In this document: positions 1 to 9,752 of the stretch, piece by piece
Layout: each line of letters starts with the position of its first letter
Numbering within the stretch: the stretch's first letter is position 1
Assembly (NCBI GenBank): GCA_024688685.1
Contig: JAILDX010000038.1
Coordinates: 62,001-126,000 of the forward strand
Length of the DNA: 64,000 nt
Direction: 5' to 3'
From: Saccharofermentans sp.
Lineage (GTDB): Bacteria; Bacillota; Clostridia; Saccharofermentanales; Saccharofermentanaceae
Translations under genes and position numbers: made by a program
Notes under the pieces: generated by a model
Seen by the model: only the letters and a program-made list of their open reading frames with translations
The model's database searches: none
What the model was told of the DNA's origin: nothing

Positions 1-31
1 TGAGAATTGCTGCAATAATCTTTGTTTTCAA
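1..31 (-). CDS. 5' fragment of a minus-strand gene leaving the window (MKTKIIAAIL..., possible signal peptide)
   Basis: Reverse complement reads GGAGGAG-N5-TTG AAA ACA AAG ATT ATT GCA GCA ATT CTC; strong RBS before a TTG start. Confidence 0.45.
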   Translation of the reverse strand, partial: MKTKIIAAIL

Positions 32-42
32 TTGTCTCCTCC

Positions 43-465
43 TTATTTCAAAAGCTTTTTGATGAACATACTCTCTTTAAGAGTGATCCTGTTGTCAGCA
101 GATACGATACAGAGCATAAAAGATACCATATCTGCCTTGATGCTGATATCAAGTCCGCCAAATACATCAACGATGATATCTGCAAGTTCTCTCAGTGCTT
201 TGGGATTTGTGTTCTTTACAAGATTCTCTGCATTCTCGTAGCCTATGTCCAGTCCTGTCGCAGAAGCAACGAGAGTGTACTCAGACCCCTGAAGTTCCCC
301 GTCTGCAGCGCAGGCAGCCCTGACGAGGATCTTAAATGCCTCAAGTCCGTTAGGGAGCAGCATGAGAGCAGGAACGATCCTCTGAGAAAGCTGCTCAAGC
401 TCATCTCTGCGCTGTTCATATGTGAGATCCTCATACTGATGACAAAGCTTTTCAAATTCGAACAT
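43..465 (-). CDS. TerB-like helical domain protein
   Basis: 140 aa; 'ILVRAACAADGELQGSEY...MLCIVSADNRITLKESMFIKKLL' resembles the duplicated TerB/DjlA-N acidic motif. Confidence 0.6.
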   Translation of the reverse strand: MFEFEKLCHQYEDLTYEQRRDELEQLSQRIVPALMLLPNGLEAFKILVRAACAADGELQGSEYTLVASATGLDIGYENAENLVKNTNPKALRELADIIVDVFGGLDISIKADMVSFMLCIVSADNRITLKESMFIKKLLK

Positions 466-469
466 GTTA

Positions 470-1297
470 TTAAACCTCCGTTAAGTTAAACTCTTCAGGT
501 GAAGCGATTCCCTTGTCGATAGCTTTCTGTCTCATGACAAGATAGAACTCACCGTATGTTGTCTGCGAATAAGGATTTACAAAATACATACCGATGCAGC
601 AGCAGAGCATACCGAGCAGATACCATCCGATGAATGAGAGCTGAAGAACGAAAAGATCCCATTTCTCGCCATCCATTGTCTTCATGCTGATCTCGAAAGC
701 TCTGTCCTTGCTGATATCAGGGTTGTCTGAAAGAATATAGGGAATAAGGAAATATGAATATGACTTGATAATTCCGGGAATAACAAAGAGTAAGCCCCAG
801 AGGAATTCATAGAGAGTCTTGAAAAACATTACCTTAACTCTCGCCATATACTTGCCGCCTGTGAAGCCGGAGAACAGGTGAGCAAAGTTGATGTCTCCGT
901 AATGCTGCCTGATAAAATATTTGTGGTAGCCTACGGTAAGCGGATTCGTAACGAATATATTGAACACAGTCTTGAAAAGGAAAATGACAAAGCTCAGAAC
1001 AGCACCTGCAATACCGACACCGATCGTCACAGGATTAAGGTAGGAGTCGATCAACTGCTGCAGTTCCTGTCTCTGAGCATTTGTAAGATCTTCTGAACCT
1101 TCGATATCGTCAATATCGATCATATGTGTCTGTGATACAGACGTATTATTGCGGGAAAGAGATGAAGTGTTTACACTCGAACCTCCGTTCCCGAATCCTG
1201 CAATAACTGCAAATACGAAACATACCAGAAATGCCCACCAGTAGGAACCCCTCAGGATGTCCTTGGCTCTTGTTTTAAGTTGTTCTCTTGTCCACAT
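470..1297 (-). CDS. DUF975 family integral membrane protein
   Basis: 275 aa; N-terminal 'LKTRAKDILRGSYWWAFLVCFV' and several TM segments typical of DUF975. Confidence 0.75.
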   Translation of the reverse strand: MWTREQLKTRAKDILRGSYWWAFLVCFVFAVIAGFGNGGSSVNTSSLSRNNTSVSQTHMIDIDDIEGSEDLTNAQRQELQQLIDSYLNPVTIGVGIAGAVLSFVIFLFKTVFNIFVTNPLTVGYHKYFIRQHYGDINFAHLFSGFTGGKYMARVKVMFFKTLYEFLWGLLFVIPGIIKSYSYFLIPYILSDNPDISKDRAFEISMKTMDGEKWDLFVLQLSFIGWYLLGMLCCCIGMYFVNPYSQTTYGEFYLVMRQKAIDKGIASPEEFNLTEV

Positions 1298-1416
1298 GGT
1301 AAAAACCCCCTTTTGAATATCTGAATAATTATATCAAAAAAAACAGTAAACTTATAATTTATAGTATAATTATCCCGTGGCAGATGAACACTGCCGGTGA
1401 AAGAGAGGTATTAATT

Positions 1417-1581
1417 ATGAGTAAGTATCAGTGTGCACCATGTGGTTATATCTATGATCCCGAGGTCGGTGATCCCGACAGTGGAATTGCGCCGGGAACG
1501 CCTTTCGAGGACCTTCCTGATGATTGGTGCTGCCCCATCTGCGGCGTAGACAAGAGTATGTTTGAGAAGATTGACGACTGA
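1417..1581 (+). CDS. Rubredoxin
   Basis: [50 protein letters not shown]: two CxxC knuckles; internal ATG of ORF 1384..1581 chosen. Confidence 0.95.
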   Translation: MSKYQCAPCGYIYDPEVGDPDSGIAPGTPFEDLPDDWCCPICGVDKSMFEKIDD

Positions 1582-1582
1582 T

Positions 1583-2998
1583 ATGAGAAAGACAAAGATT
1601 ATTTGTACGATCGGTCCTGCTTCTGAGAATGAGCAGACACTCTCGGAAATGTGCCGTGCAGGCATGAATGTTGCGAGGCTCAATTTCTCTCACGGCACAC
1701 ATGAGGAACATCAGAAGAAGATCGATCTCATCAAAGATGTGCGTGAGAAGCTTAATCATCCGCTTCCCATAATGCTTGATACAAAGGGCCCGGAATACAG
1801 GATCAAGACTTTTAAGGATAAGAAAGCTGTTCTTGAGGACGGTCAGGATTTTATCTTCACTGTTGCCGAGTGCGAAGGCGATAATACGAGAGTATCCGTA
1901 AGTTATAAGAATCTTGTCAATGAGCTTAATGTCGGTGACAGGATCCTTGTTAATAACGGACTCCTTGTTTTTGTCGTTAAGGAGCTTTCCGGTGATGATG
2001 TTGTATGCAAGGTTGTTGCAGGCGGTGAGATATCTGACCGCAAGAGCATGAACTTCCCGAATCATGTATTTAAAGGAGAGTATCTGAGCGAGCAGGATAA
2101 GGATGATCTGCTTTTCGGTATCAAGAACGATGTTGATTTTGTTGCGGCATCGTTTGTTTCGACAAAGCAGGATATGGTGGATCTCCGCAATTTCCTTGAC
2201 GCGAACGGCGGTCAGGAGATCGATATCATCGCAAAGATCGAGAACCGCGCAGGTGTAGATAATATCGAGGAGATCTGTGAGATCGCTGACGGCATCATGG
2301 TTGCCCGCGGAGATCTTGGAGTTGAGATCCCGTTTGTAGAGGTTCCTGCGATCCAGAAATATCTGATCAAGAAGTGCAGACTTCTTGGTAAGCGCGTTAT
2401 CACTGCAACTGAGATGCTCGAGTCTATGATCCATAATCCCAGGCCGACGAGAGCTGAGATCTCTGACGTTGCAAATGCCGTTTATGATGAATCATCAGCT
2501 GTAATGCTTTCCGGAGAATCTGCCGCAGGCAAGTATCCTGTCGATGCGGTCAGATATATGGCCGAGATCGCAGAGTACACGGAGAAGAATATCGATTATG
2601 TTAAGAGATTCCATTCCACGGACTATGTGATCAAGAGCAATATCGACGCTGTTTCTCACGCAACGTGTGATATGGCTATCGATACAAAGGCAAAGGGTAT
2701 CGTTATTAGCTCAATGTCGGGTATTACAGTCAGAATGGTAAGCCGTTTCCGTTGCCCTGTTGACATCATCGGTATGACTACTTCCGTTAAGGCTTGGCGC
2801 AAGCTCAATCTGAGCTGGGGTGTTACACCTGTTCTCAGTGAAGAGTTCAGTTCTGTAGATGTCATGTTCTACTATGCTGTCAGACATGCAAAGGATGTAT
2901 TTGGCCTTGAGAGCGGTGATAATGTCGTTCTTACGGGCGGACAGGCCGGCGGTGAATCAGGACATACAAATACCATCAGGCTTGAGACGGTTAAATGA
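1583..2998 (+). CDS. pyk: Pyruvate kinase
   Basis: MRKTKIICTIGPAS..., 'NFSHG', 'MVARGDLGVEIP', 'ATEMLESMIHNPRPTRAEISDVANAV'. Confidence 0.97.
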   Translation: MRKTKIICTIGPASENEQTLSEMCRAGMNVARLNFSHGTHEEHQKKIDLIKDVREKLNHPLPIMLDTKGPEYRIKTFKDKKAVLEDGQDFIFTVAECEGDNTRVSVSYKNLVNELNVGDRILVNNGLLVFVVKELSGDDVVCKVVAGGEISDRKSMNFPNHVFKGEYLSEQDKDDLLFGIKNDVDFVAASFVSTKQDMVDLRNFLDANGGQEIDIIAKIENRAGVDNIEEICEIADGIMVARGDLGVEIPFVEVPAIQKYLIKKCRLLGKRVITATEMLESMIHNPRPTRAEISDVANAVYDESSAVMLSGESAAGKYPVDAVRYMAEIAEYTEKNIDYVKRFHSTDYVIKSNIDAVSHATCDMAIDTKAKGIVISSMSGITVRMVSRFRCPVDIIGMTTSVKAWRKLNLSWGVTPVLSEEFSSVDVMFYYAVRHAKDVFGLESGDNVVLTGGQAGGESGHTNTIRLETVK

Positions 2999-3002
2999 TT
3001 TT

Positions 3003-3167
3003 TGGGGACGGTTCTGAAAATAGGGACAGTTCTCATTTGTAAATCTTATGATCTTAAATGTAAAAATGGACAGCTGATCGGCTGTCCATTTTTTTTTTGT
3101 GTTATAAAGCCTTTATTTACGGCATTTGTGATTTGAGATGTGTCCCCAAATTGAGAACCGTCCCTGT
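3003..3167. repeat. Inverted-repeat element (REP/MITE-like) related to the ends of the RAYT unit at 22800-23689
   Basis: Left arm GGGACGGTTCTGAAAATAGGGACA (from ~3005); right arm reverse complement GGGACGGTTCTCAATTTGGGGACACATC (~3137-3164); no transposase between. Confidence 0.65.
3062..3098 (+). terminator. Intrinsic terminator downstream of pyk
   Basis: ATGGACAGC-TGATCG-GCTGTCCAT followed by a long T run. Confidence 0.85.
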
Positions 3168-3168
3168 T

Positions 3169-4830
3169 TTATTCCGGTCTGTAGCTGTCTTTAAGGGACA
3201 CTGCTCTGTTGAAAACAAGATGACCGGGAACGGAATCCTTGTTATCTGCACAGAAATAGCCGACTCTAAGGAACTGGAATCTGTCAGCGGGCTGAGTATC
3301 AGCCAGGGAAGCCTCAACCTTTGCTCCTGTAATGATCTCAAGAGAATCAGGATTGATAAAATCCAGATAATTACAGTCAGCGAGATCAGGCTGCTCTGTG
3401 GTGAAGAGCTTGTCGTAAAGTCTGATCTCTGCGTCAATGCATGTTGCTGAATCAACCCAGTGGATTGTTGACTTGATCTTGCGGCCGTCAGCAGGGTTGC
3501 CGCCACGGCTTTCCTTATCGTATTCGCAGTGAACAGCAGTTACATTGCCTGCTTCATCCTTGTCGCAGCCGATGCACTTAATTATGTAAGCAGACTTTAG
3601 ACGTACCTCGTTGCCGGGGAAGAGGCGGAAATACTTCTTTGCGGGCTCTTCCATAAAATCTTCAGTTTCGATCCAGAGTTCTCTGGAGAACGAAACTGTT
3701 CTGACACCGTCATCGGGATTCTCCGGATTGTTCTCGACAGTGAACTCCTCTGTCATGCCCTCAGGATAGTTATCGATAATAAGCTTAACAGGATGGATAA
3801 CTGCCATTGCACGCTTTGCCGTCTTATTGAGATCTTCTCTGAGGCAGTATTCGAGGAATGCATAATCAACAAGGGAGTTAACCTTGGACACACCGTTGCG
3901 CTCGTGGAATGCACGGATAGCTGCGGGTGTATATCCGCGGCGGCGGAGACCGCATAGTGTAGGCATTCTGGGATCATCCCATCCGTCAACGTAACCGCTC
4001 TCGATAAGATTGCGGAGCTTACGCTTGCTGAGCACGGTGTTTGTAATGCCGAGACGTGCAAACTCAATCTGACGGGGTTTGCATTCGATCGAAATGTTCT
4101 CAACGACCCAGTTGTAAAGAGGTCTGTGAGCTTCGAACTCAAGTGAGCAGAGCGAATGTGTGATGCCTTCGATCGCATCCTCAATCGGATGAGCAAAGTC
4201 ATACATAGGATAGATGACCCACTTTGTACCCTGACGGTGGTGGGGAAGACGGTTGATCCTATAAATTACGGGATCTCTCATGTTGAAGTTGCCGGAAGCA
4301 AGATCGATCTTCGCACGGAGTGTCATCTTTCCGTCCTCGAATTCGCCTGCGCGCATTCTCTTGAACAGGTCGAGACTCTCTTCGACAGGTCTGTCTCTGT
4401 AAGGGCTCTGAGCGGGAGTCTGCGTATCACCGCGCATCTCTTTCATCTGCTCGGGCGTGAGTTCACAGACATAAGCGAGACCTTTCTCGATCAGCTCGAT
4501 GGCATATCCGTACATCTGCTCGAAATAATCAGAAGCATAGAAGAATCTGTCATCCCAGTCGTGACCGAGCCACTTGATATCTTCTTTGATCGCATCGACG
4601 AACTCTTCATCTTCCTTTGTAGGGTTGGTATCGTCCATACGGAGATTACAGAGACCACCGTAAAGTTCAGCTGTTCCGAAATCTATCTCTAGAGCTTTTG
4701 CGTGACCGATATGGAGATAGCCGTTAGGCTCGGGAGGGAATCTCGTATGAACCTTCTGTCCATAACATCTGCCGCCTTCCTTAAGTTCTTCATCGATTAT
4801 CTCGTGGATAAAATTCTTTCCGTCTGCCAT
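3169..4830 (-). CDS. glnS: Glutaminyl-tRNA synthetase
   Basis: 553 aa; 'RFPPEPNGYLHIGHAKA', 'NLRMDDTNP', 'VLSKRKLRNLI' class I GlnRS signatures. Confidence 0.96.
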   Translation of the reverse strand: MADGKNFIHEIIDEELKEGGRCYGQKVHTRFPPEPNGYLHIGHAKALEIDFGTAELYGGLCNLRMDDTNPTKEDEEFVDAIKEDIKWLGHDWDDRFFYASDYFEQMYGYAIELIEKGLAYVCELTPEQMKEMRGDTQTPAQSPYRDRPVEESLDLFKRMRAGEFEDGKMTLRAKIDLASGNFNMRDPVIYRINRLPHHRQGTKWVIYPMYDFAHPIEDAIEGITHSLCSLEFEAHRPLYNWVVENISIECKPRQIEFARLGITNTVLSKRKLRNLIESGYVDGWDDPRMPTLCGLRRRGYTPAAIRAFHERNGVSKVNSLVDYAFLEYCLREDLNKTAKRAMAVIHPVKLIIDNYPEGMTEEFTVENNPENPDDGVRTVSFSRELWIETEDFMEEPAKKYFRLFPGNEVRLKSAYIIKCIGCDKDEAGNVTAVHCEYDKESRGGNPADGRKIKSTIHWVDSATCIDAEIRLYDKLFTTEQPDLADCNYLDFINPDSLEIITGAKVEASLADTQPADRFQFLRVGYFCADNKDSVPGHLVFNRAVSLKDSYRPE

Positions 4831-4831
4831 A

Positions 4832-6298
4832 TTAAAGCTCCTTTATCTTATCTAGACCGATCCTGATCCTGCGAAGTGATTCTTCTTTTCCGAGAAGGAT
4901 AAGAACTTCCGCACAACCACCGGGTGTTACAGCTACTCCTGCAGCTGCGATCCTTACGGGCCACATTATAACAGAATTCTTGATCTCATGATCTTCCGCA
5001 TACTTCTTGAGAGCCTCGGTTATCGCTTCCCTTGTCCACTCTGTATTCTCCAGGAGGGGGATGGCGTCTGCAAGCATAGTCTTTGAACTCTCAATAGAAG
5101 ACTTGCTCTTCTTGTGCTCGAAAAGGGATACATCATAATCAGCCAGTTCTCCGAGGAATGAAAGTTTCTCCTCGAGTTGTGTGAATCTGGTGATCCTGGG
5201 CTTTAAGATCTCGTCTAACAGCTCAAACTTATCGGATGTTATGCCGAACTTCTCGTAATACCTGCCTGCGTGCATGGTAAACGTGTCGAGGTCCATTGCC
5301 TTGATGTGTTCTGCATTGACCCATTCAAGCTTGTCGTAATCAAATACTGAGGGGGACTTGGATATTCCGTGGATATCGAAAGCCTCTGTAAGCTCTTCAA
5401 GTGAGAAGATCTCGCGGTTGTCAGAAGGAGCCCATCCGAGAAGCGCAATATAGTTGATGATCGCTTCAGGGAGAAATCCGTCGTTGATCAGATCCATGAA
5501 ACCGGTTGAGCCGTGACGCTTTGAAAGCTTTGAAACAGTCTCCGTACCGTCTTCGTTTACTGTCTTGCCCATGATAAGGGGAAGATGAACATATGTGGGG
5601 ATATCCCAGCCGAAAGCACGGTAAAGCTCATTGTATTTGGGTGTGGAAGAAAGATACTCGGATCCTCTTACAACGTGTGTGATACCCATTGTATGATCAT
5701 CGATAACATTCGCGAAATTGTAAGTGGGGAAGCCGTCAGCCTTCAGAAGGACCTGGTCATCCAGATCTTCGTTGGGAACCGTGATATCACCGTAAACGAG
5801 GTCGTTATAAGTCGTCTCGCCCTCGAGAGGCATCTTCTGACGGATAACGTAAGGAATGCCTTTCGCGAGGTTATCTGATATCTCCTGCTCAGAAAGTGTT
5901 CTGCAGTGACGGTCGTAGCCCGTTGCACCGGATTCCTTAAGACTCTCAAGTCTCTCCTTTGTGCAGAAACAGTAGTAAGCATGACCTGTCTTAACAAGTT
6001 CTTCAGCATAGGGCTTATAAAGTGAGAGTCTCTCGCTCTGGACATAAGGTCCGAAATCACCGCCGATATCCGGACCTTCGTCATGCTTAAGTCCTGCTAT
6101 CTTTAAAGTGTCATAGATAACGTCAGTAGCACCTTCAACGTATCTTTCCTGATCGGTATCCTCGATCCTGAGTACAAAAGTGCCGTCCTCATGCTTTGCG
6201 ATAAGATATTCGTAAAGCGCTGTTCTCAAATTGCCGACATGCATAAATCCCGTAGGGCTCGGCGCAAATCTGGTTCTGATCTTCATACGAATCTCCAT
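4832..6298 (-). CDS. gltX: Glutamyl-tRNA synthetase
   Basis: 488 aa; 'RFAPSPTGFMHVGNLRTALYEYL', 'KLSKRHG'; stop lies 1 nt from the glnS start. Confidence 0.97.
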   Translation of the reverse strand: MEIRMKIRTRFAPSPTGFMHVGNLRTALYEYLIAKHEDGTFVLRIEDTDQERYVEGATDVIYDTLKIAGLKHDEGPDIGGDFGPYVQSERLSLYKPYAEELVKTGHAYYCFCTKERLESLKESGATGYDRHCRTLSEQEISDNLAKGIPYVIRQKMPLEGETTYNDLVYGDITVPNEDLDDQVLLKADGFPTYNFANVIDDHTMGITHVVRGSEYLSSTPKYNELYRAFGWDIPTYVHLPLIMGKTVNEDGTETVSKLSKRHGSTGFMDLINDGFLPEAIINYIALLGWAPSDNREIFSLEELTEAFDIHGISKSPSVFDYDKLEWVNAEHIKAMDLDTFTMHAGRYYEKFGITSDKFELLDEILKPRITRFTQLEEKLSFLGELADYDVSLFEHKKSKSSIESSKTMLADAIPLLENTEWTREAITEALKKYAEDHEIKNSVIMWPVRIAAAGVAVTPGGCAEVLILLGKEESLRRIRIGLDKIKEL

Positions 6299-6392
6299 TA
6301 TTTTTAATGTGCAGTCTGTATTATAACACTTATATAAAAATAAAAATTAGTGGTATTATACAAATAATTGTTTCGCGAGTGGAGGTTTTTGC

Positions 6393-7433
6393 TTGGATAA
6401 AATATCTGTAAATCGCCCTTATGACTGTTACTGCGGTCAGGATATCGCTTTCGAGTATGTCGGAACGTATATAAGGGAACATGAGAAAGACGGCGGAATG
6501 AAGGACAGAAAGATCCTTGTTGTCTCTGACCGTAATGTAGGCGGATACTTCTATTCTATATTTGAGGAACAGTTTCTTAAGGAAGAGATCAGGCCATATC
6601 TGGTAATAATCGACGCGACGGATATGTACAAGAATCTTTCTTCGGTAGCAGAAGTCGTGAAGTCTCTTGTCGATTTTTCTTTAAGTGACGGGGACTGGGT
6701 AATCGCGTTAGGCGGCGGAGGAGTCATTGATATTGCCTCTTTTGCATGCAGTGTCTATAATTCTGAACTTAAGCTGATACTTGTTCCCACAACGCTTAAT
6801 GCAATGGCTGAAGGTGCCATCTCTGAAAAAGCACTTCTCAATTCAGGAAGTCATAAGAGTGTCCTTTGCGCAAAGAGTAATGTTAAGGTAGTCTTTGCGG
6901 ATCCGTATTTTCTTAAATATGTTCCCGTTAAGGTTAAGACTAACGGATACGCTTCCGTTATCAGATATGCTGTACTGGCGGATCCGTCTTTGCTGAAGGA
7001 ACTGCTTAATGACAATGATCTGAGGCCTTTTCTTACAAGAGTCTATGAGACCAGGACAAAGATAGAGAAGAAGAATCCTCTCTTGCTGACAATGGGACAG
7101 GAGGTTGCAGGCGCAATAGAGAGTTATTTCAGGTTTATGAATTATTCTGAAGGAGAAACCCTTGCGCTTAGTATTTATGCGGCTGTTCCCGTATCTTACC
7201 GCGAAGCGATGAAAGTGCTGTATAATAAGTTAGGTCTGCCTTATGAGCTGAAGGGTGTGAGCAGCAGGATGATCCTTAAGAATCTTGAGGAACGTTTCCG
7301 CCTTCAGGGTGATGGCCGTTTCGAGATCGCTGATCTTGCCGAAGATGGAAAATCTTGGAAGATCAGAAGAGTCACAGCTGATGAGGCATATAAGATAATG
7401 GAGAAGAGAATTGGAGTAATATGCGCAGAATAA
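6393..7433 (+). CDS. 3-dehydroquinate synthase (AroB)-like protein, apparently degenerate
   Basis: 346 aa, TTG start; 'VIALGGGGVIDIASFACSVYNSELKLILVPTTLNAM' matches AroB 'IALGGGVVGDLAGFVAATYMRG..FIQIPTTLLA', but catalytic motifs differ (see findings). Confidence 0.65.
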   Translation: MDKISVNRPYDCYCGQDIAFEYVGTYIREHEKDGGMKDRKILVVSDRNVGGYFYSIFEEQFLKEEIRPYLVIIDATDMYKNLSSVAEVVKSLVDFSLSDGDWVIALGGGGVIDIASFACSVYNSELKLILVPTTLNAMAEGAISEKALLNSGSHKSVLCAKSNVKVVFADPYFLKYVPVKVKTNGYASVIRYAVLADPSLLKELLNDNDLRPFLTRVYETRTKIEKKNPLLLTMGQEVAGAIESYFRFMNYSEGETLALSIYAAVPVSYREAMKVLYNKLGLPYELKGVSSRMILKNLEERFRLQGDGRFEIADLAEDGKSWKIRRVTADEAYKIMEKRIGVICAE

Positions 7434-8617
7434 TTGCTGTTTTGCTGACGATAACTATCCTGTGTTCGTGTCTTACGGGATGCAAGGAAGAACAGGAGAA
7501 GAAGATGCCCGCTGATTTCGGGACATACGGTGCCGATTTCGCGAGGAATCTTGCATCCGAGTATCCCTTCCGCAAAGCGTACAGCATCCAGGAGACTCTT
7601 GCCGGAACGATGATAAAGACAGAGTTCGAGAACCTCGGATACGATGTCCAGACACAGCCTTTTACAGGAAGCACCGGCGAACAGTCCAACAATTACATAG
7701 CCATTTATAATGGTTCAGGTTTTTACAGCAAGAACGAAGATACCGGAGAGTATATCCCTACTGAACGATACATCGTTATCGGAGCGCATTATGACAGTGC
7801 ATTCCTCAGAGAAGAGAAGGATGCTTACAATGAAGAACACGGCACAACATACGGTTACGACGGCATAAGCGACAATGCGTCCGGCATAGGAGTCCTCATG
7901 ACATGTGCAAAAGAAATCAAGAGTTACACAGGATTAGGTTTTAACGTTATATTTGTTGCATTTGGAGCTTCAGGTGACGATCTTGCAGGATCGAAGGCGT
8001 TCTTCAATGCGCTTACTCCTGACGTAAGATCAAAACTCGAGGTCATGTTCTGTGTGGACAGCATATATGCGGGAGATAAGATCTATGCTTCAAGCGGTCT
8101 AAGCTCACTTATCAGCGGCCGCAAGTATGAGATGAGGCGTAAGCTTTATCAGTCATATGATGTTGCATTTGAGAACAATCTCTTCACAAATTACGGTTTT
8201 AATCTTCTTTATAATGAATCCAGGATAATGACTGATCTTGACGGAAACGGAACAGAAGAACTTTACAATGAAGTTTCGGTCAATAAATCAGACTATATCC
8301 CTTTTGACAATGCTTTGATCCCTGTCGTTTATTTTGACAGTTTTGACTATAACTTCAAAACTCTGGAAGAAATGCACGATACTAAAAATCTTGATCTTCA
8401 GGGATTTGGAGGCATGATAAGGAACACTCTTCTCGATGACAGCAAAGTGCTCGACGAGATCTATGTAACTGAGGAAGATGATCTTCTAAGGATGAGAATA
8501 AACTGTCTGGCGTTTATTATTCTCGGAGTCGGAATGAAGGGCTCGGATTCTGCACTCACATATACGCAGTATGTAAACGCTCTCGAATCTGAGCGGGCAG
8601 CGCAGGATGCTGCTTAA
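7421..8617 (+). CDS. M28-family peptidase-like lipoprotein
   Basis: Lipobox 'CSCLTGC'; 'IVIGAHYDSA', 'GISDNASGIGVLM', 'FVAFGASGDDLAGSKAF'. Confidence 0.75.
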   Translation: MRRIIAVLLTITILCSCLTGCKEEQEKKMPADFGTYGADFARNLASEYPFRKAYSIQETLAGTMIKTEFENLGYDVQTQPFTGSTGEQSNNYIAIYNGSGFYSKNEDTGEYIPTERYIVIGAHYDSAFLREEKDAYNEEHGTTYGYDGISDNASGIGVLMTCAKEIKSYTGLGFNVIFVAFGASGDDLAGSKAFFNALTPDVRSKLEVMFCVDSIYAGDKIYASSGLSSLISGRKYEMRRKLYQSYDVAFENNLFTNYGFNLLYNESRIMTDLDGNGTEELYNEVSVNKSDYIPFDNALIPVVYFDSFDYNFKTLEEMHDTKNLDLQGFGGMIRNTLLDDSKVLDEIYVTEEDDLLRMRINCLAFIILGVGMKGSDSALTYTQYVNALESERAAQDAA

Positions 8618-9743
8618 AGGGGCTCTGGTCTGGGACCCGGATGAAGGGTTTGCCGGAAGGGATCTTTCATTCTCTTCTTCCGGTCTTATAGGTCCGTCTG
8701 ATGATAATTGCATTTCTGATCTGAGCGGCCTTAAGATAATCCCGGGATTTGCTGATACTCACATTCATGGCTTTGGCGGAGCGGATACATCCGACGGAGA
8801 TATTGATGGTATCATACATATGTCAAGGGAGCTGGTTAAGAGAGGTATTACCGCTTTCTGTCCCACTACGATGACAATAAGTGAAGATAAGATCTTCCGG
8901 GTCTTTGATGCTGTATCAGCAGCGCGAAATATCCTCGAGGAAGAACATCTTCCGCACTCCAGGATACTTGGAATACATCTGGAAGGACCTTTTTTGTCGC
9001 CAGAAAGAACAGGTGTTCAGGGATCAGATCATCTGAGAGTTCCGGATATTGATCTTATAAACAGGCTGGAAAAGAACTATCCCGGACTTTTGAGAATAAT
9101 CGATATTGCTCCTGAGCTTGACGGGAGCAGCGAGTTTATAAATTGTCTCTCTTCAAGATACAGTATATCCATTGCTCATAGTAACGCCGATTATGATACG
9201 GCCTGCTATGCATTTGAAAACGGTGCAGATTCTGTCACCCATATCCTTAACGCTATGCCTCCAATTGACAAGAGAGCGCCGGGGATCGCATGTGCGGCTT
9301 TCGACAAGTCAGCTTATGTAGAATTGATATCAGACGGCATTCATGTTGAAGCACCTGTGATTAGAATGCTTTATAGGACAGTAAATGATGACAGGATCAT
9401 AACTGTTTCTGATTCCATGAGAGGTGCAGGCATGCCTGACGGAAAGTATCTGCTTGGTGATACAGAGGTTACATGCAGAAAGGGCAGGACTTTCTACGGC
9501 CCGGATGGTGGTCTTGCAGGTTCCGTCACGGATCTGATGAGTGAATACAGACTGCTGCGTTTATCCGGCTGTGACGAGAATAAGGTCATAAGATCGCTTA
9601 CCGTAAATCCTTATGAGAGGATCTTTATTGAAGGCGGCAGGCTTGATGAAGGATATCCTGCAGATTTCCTTGTTTTTGACGGTGAAGAACATATTGATAC
9701 ATATTCTTCGGGAATGAGTTGCCGGACTCATAATATGCTATAA
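8607..9743 (+). CDS. nagA: N-acetylglucosamine-6-phosphate deacetylase
   Basis: 'IIPGFADTHIHGFGGADTSD', 'HLEGPFLSPE..GVQ', 'VTHILNAMPPI', 'DSMRGAGMPDG'. Confidence 0.9.
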   Translation: MLLKGALVWDPDEGFAGRDLSFSSSGLIGPSDDNCISDLSGLKIIPGFADTHIHGFGGADTSDGDIDGIIHMSRELVKRGITAFCPTTMTISEDKIFRVFDAVSAARNILEEEHLPHSRILGIHLEGPFLSPERTGVQGSDHLRVPDIDLINRLEKNYPGLLRIIDIAPELDGSSEFINCLSSRYSISIAHSNADYDTACYAFENGADSVTHILNAMPPIDKRAPGIACAAFDKSAYVELISDGIHVEAPVIRMLYRTVNDDRIITVSDSMRGAGMPDGKYLLGDTEVTCRKGRTFYGPDGGLAGSVTDLMSEYRLLRLSGCDENKVIRSLTVNPYERIFIEGGRLDEGYPADFLVFDGEEHIDTYSSGMSCRTHNML

Positions 9744-9752
9744 TAAAATATT

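Noticed and set aside
43-465. TerB-like gene as evidence for a tellurite/Ter stress system linked to the vWA cassette
   Set aside because: It is more than 43 kb from the vWA genes, on the opposite strand, next to a DUF975 gene; no terC/D/Z genes in the window
1415-2434. 339-aa minus-strand ORF opposite pyk
   Set aside because: Shadow ORF: the plus strand encodes a full, motif-complete pyruvate kinase; the antisense translation shows no family motifs
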